Shown here: positions 5,948-5,952 of the stretch, one piece after another
How positions within the stretch are numbered: position 1 is the stretch's first letter
Layout: each line of letters begins with the position of its first letter
NCBI GenBank assembly: GCA_964370965.1
Contig: CAYJLW010000128.1
Span: forward strand, 1 to 5,952
Source: CAYJLW01 sp964370965
Lineage (GTDB): Bacteria; Actinomycetota; Acidimicrobiia; UBA2766
Reading direction: 5' to 3'
DNA length: 5,952 nucleotides
The notes under the pieces: model-generated
What the model was told of the DNA's origin: nothing
What the model saw: only the letters and a program-made list of their open reading frames with translations
Databases searched by the model: none
Translations under genes and position numbers: made by a program

Positions 5948-5952
5948 CGGCG

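Noticed and set aside
1..5952. Search for mobile elements, CRISPR arrays, tRNA or defence genes
   Set aside because: No recombinase, long repeat, regular spacer array or RNA-gene structure was seen by eye. All large reading frames are accounted for by housekeeping-type families.

Overview
The window is very GC-rich, with G or C at almost every third codon position. Five of its six genes start with GTG. It encodes a DUF3040 protein, a family I know essentially only from Actinomycetota, plus an actinobacterial-style MoxR / DUF58 / transglutaminase row. The likely source is a high-GC actinobacterium; the class cannot be fixed from this sequence. It reads as ordinary chromosomal DNA. I see no transposase, integrase, CRISPR array, tRNA, rRNA or codon-usage break.

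Layout: (1) Positions 42-1200 hold a minus-strand pair. A ROK-family sugar kinase (292-1200) is followed, with an 8-nt overlap, by a Trp/Arg-rich 85-residue protein of unknown function (42-299). (2) A 48-bp gap (1201-1248) separates this pair from a divergent plus-strand operon. (3) Positions 1249-5608 hold MoxR-type AAA+ ATPase, DUF58 protein and TgpA-like membrane transglutaminase. Both junctions are 4-nt GTGA overlaps, so the three proteins are almost certainly co-translated. (4) A minus-strand DUF3040 membrane protein (5526-5885) converges on the transglutaminase gene, and the two reading frames overlap by 83 bp. (5) Positions 5886-5952 are the DUF3040 upstream region. It has a good Shine-Dalgarno sequence, two perfect GC palindromes and a possible -10 box. 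The window ends there.

How the genes may work together: MoxR ATPases act as chaperones with partner proteins that often carry von Willebrand A-like folds, and DUF58 is such a partner. The third gene places a transglutaminase/protease-like Cys-His-acid domain outside the membrane. The triad probably acts at the cell envelope, but its substrate is unknown. In many actinobacteria DUF3040 genes lie close to mraZ and the division/cell-wall (dcw) cluster, so the sequence right of the window may enter that cluster; this is inference. The ROK kinase is an independent carbohydrate-metabolism unit.

I found no clearly novel multi-gene system. The points most worth a second look are the unknown 85-aa protein coupled to the kinase, the Glu-to-His change in the kinase's sugar-binding motif, the 3' overlap whose transglutaminase tail looks like read-through, and the palindromes at the two intergenic regions.
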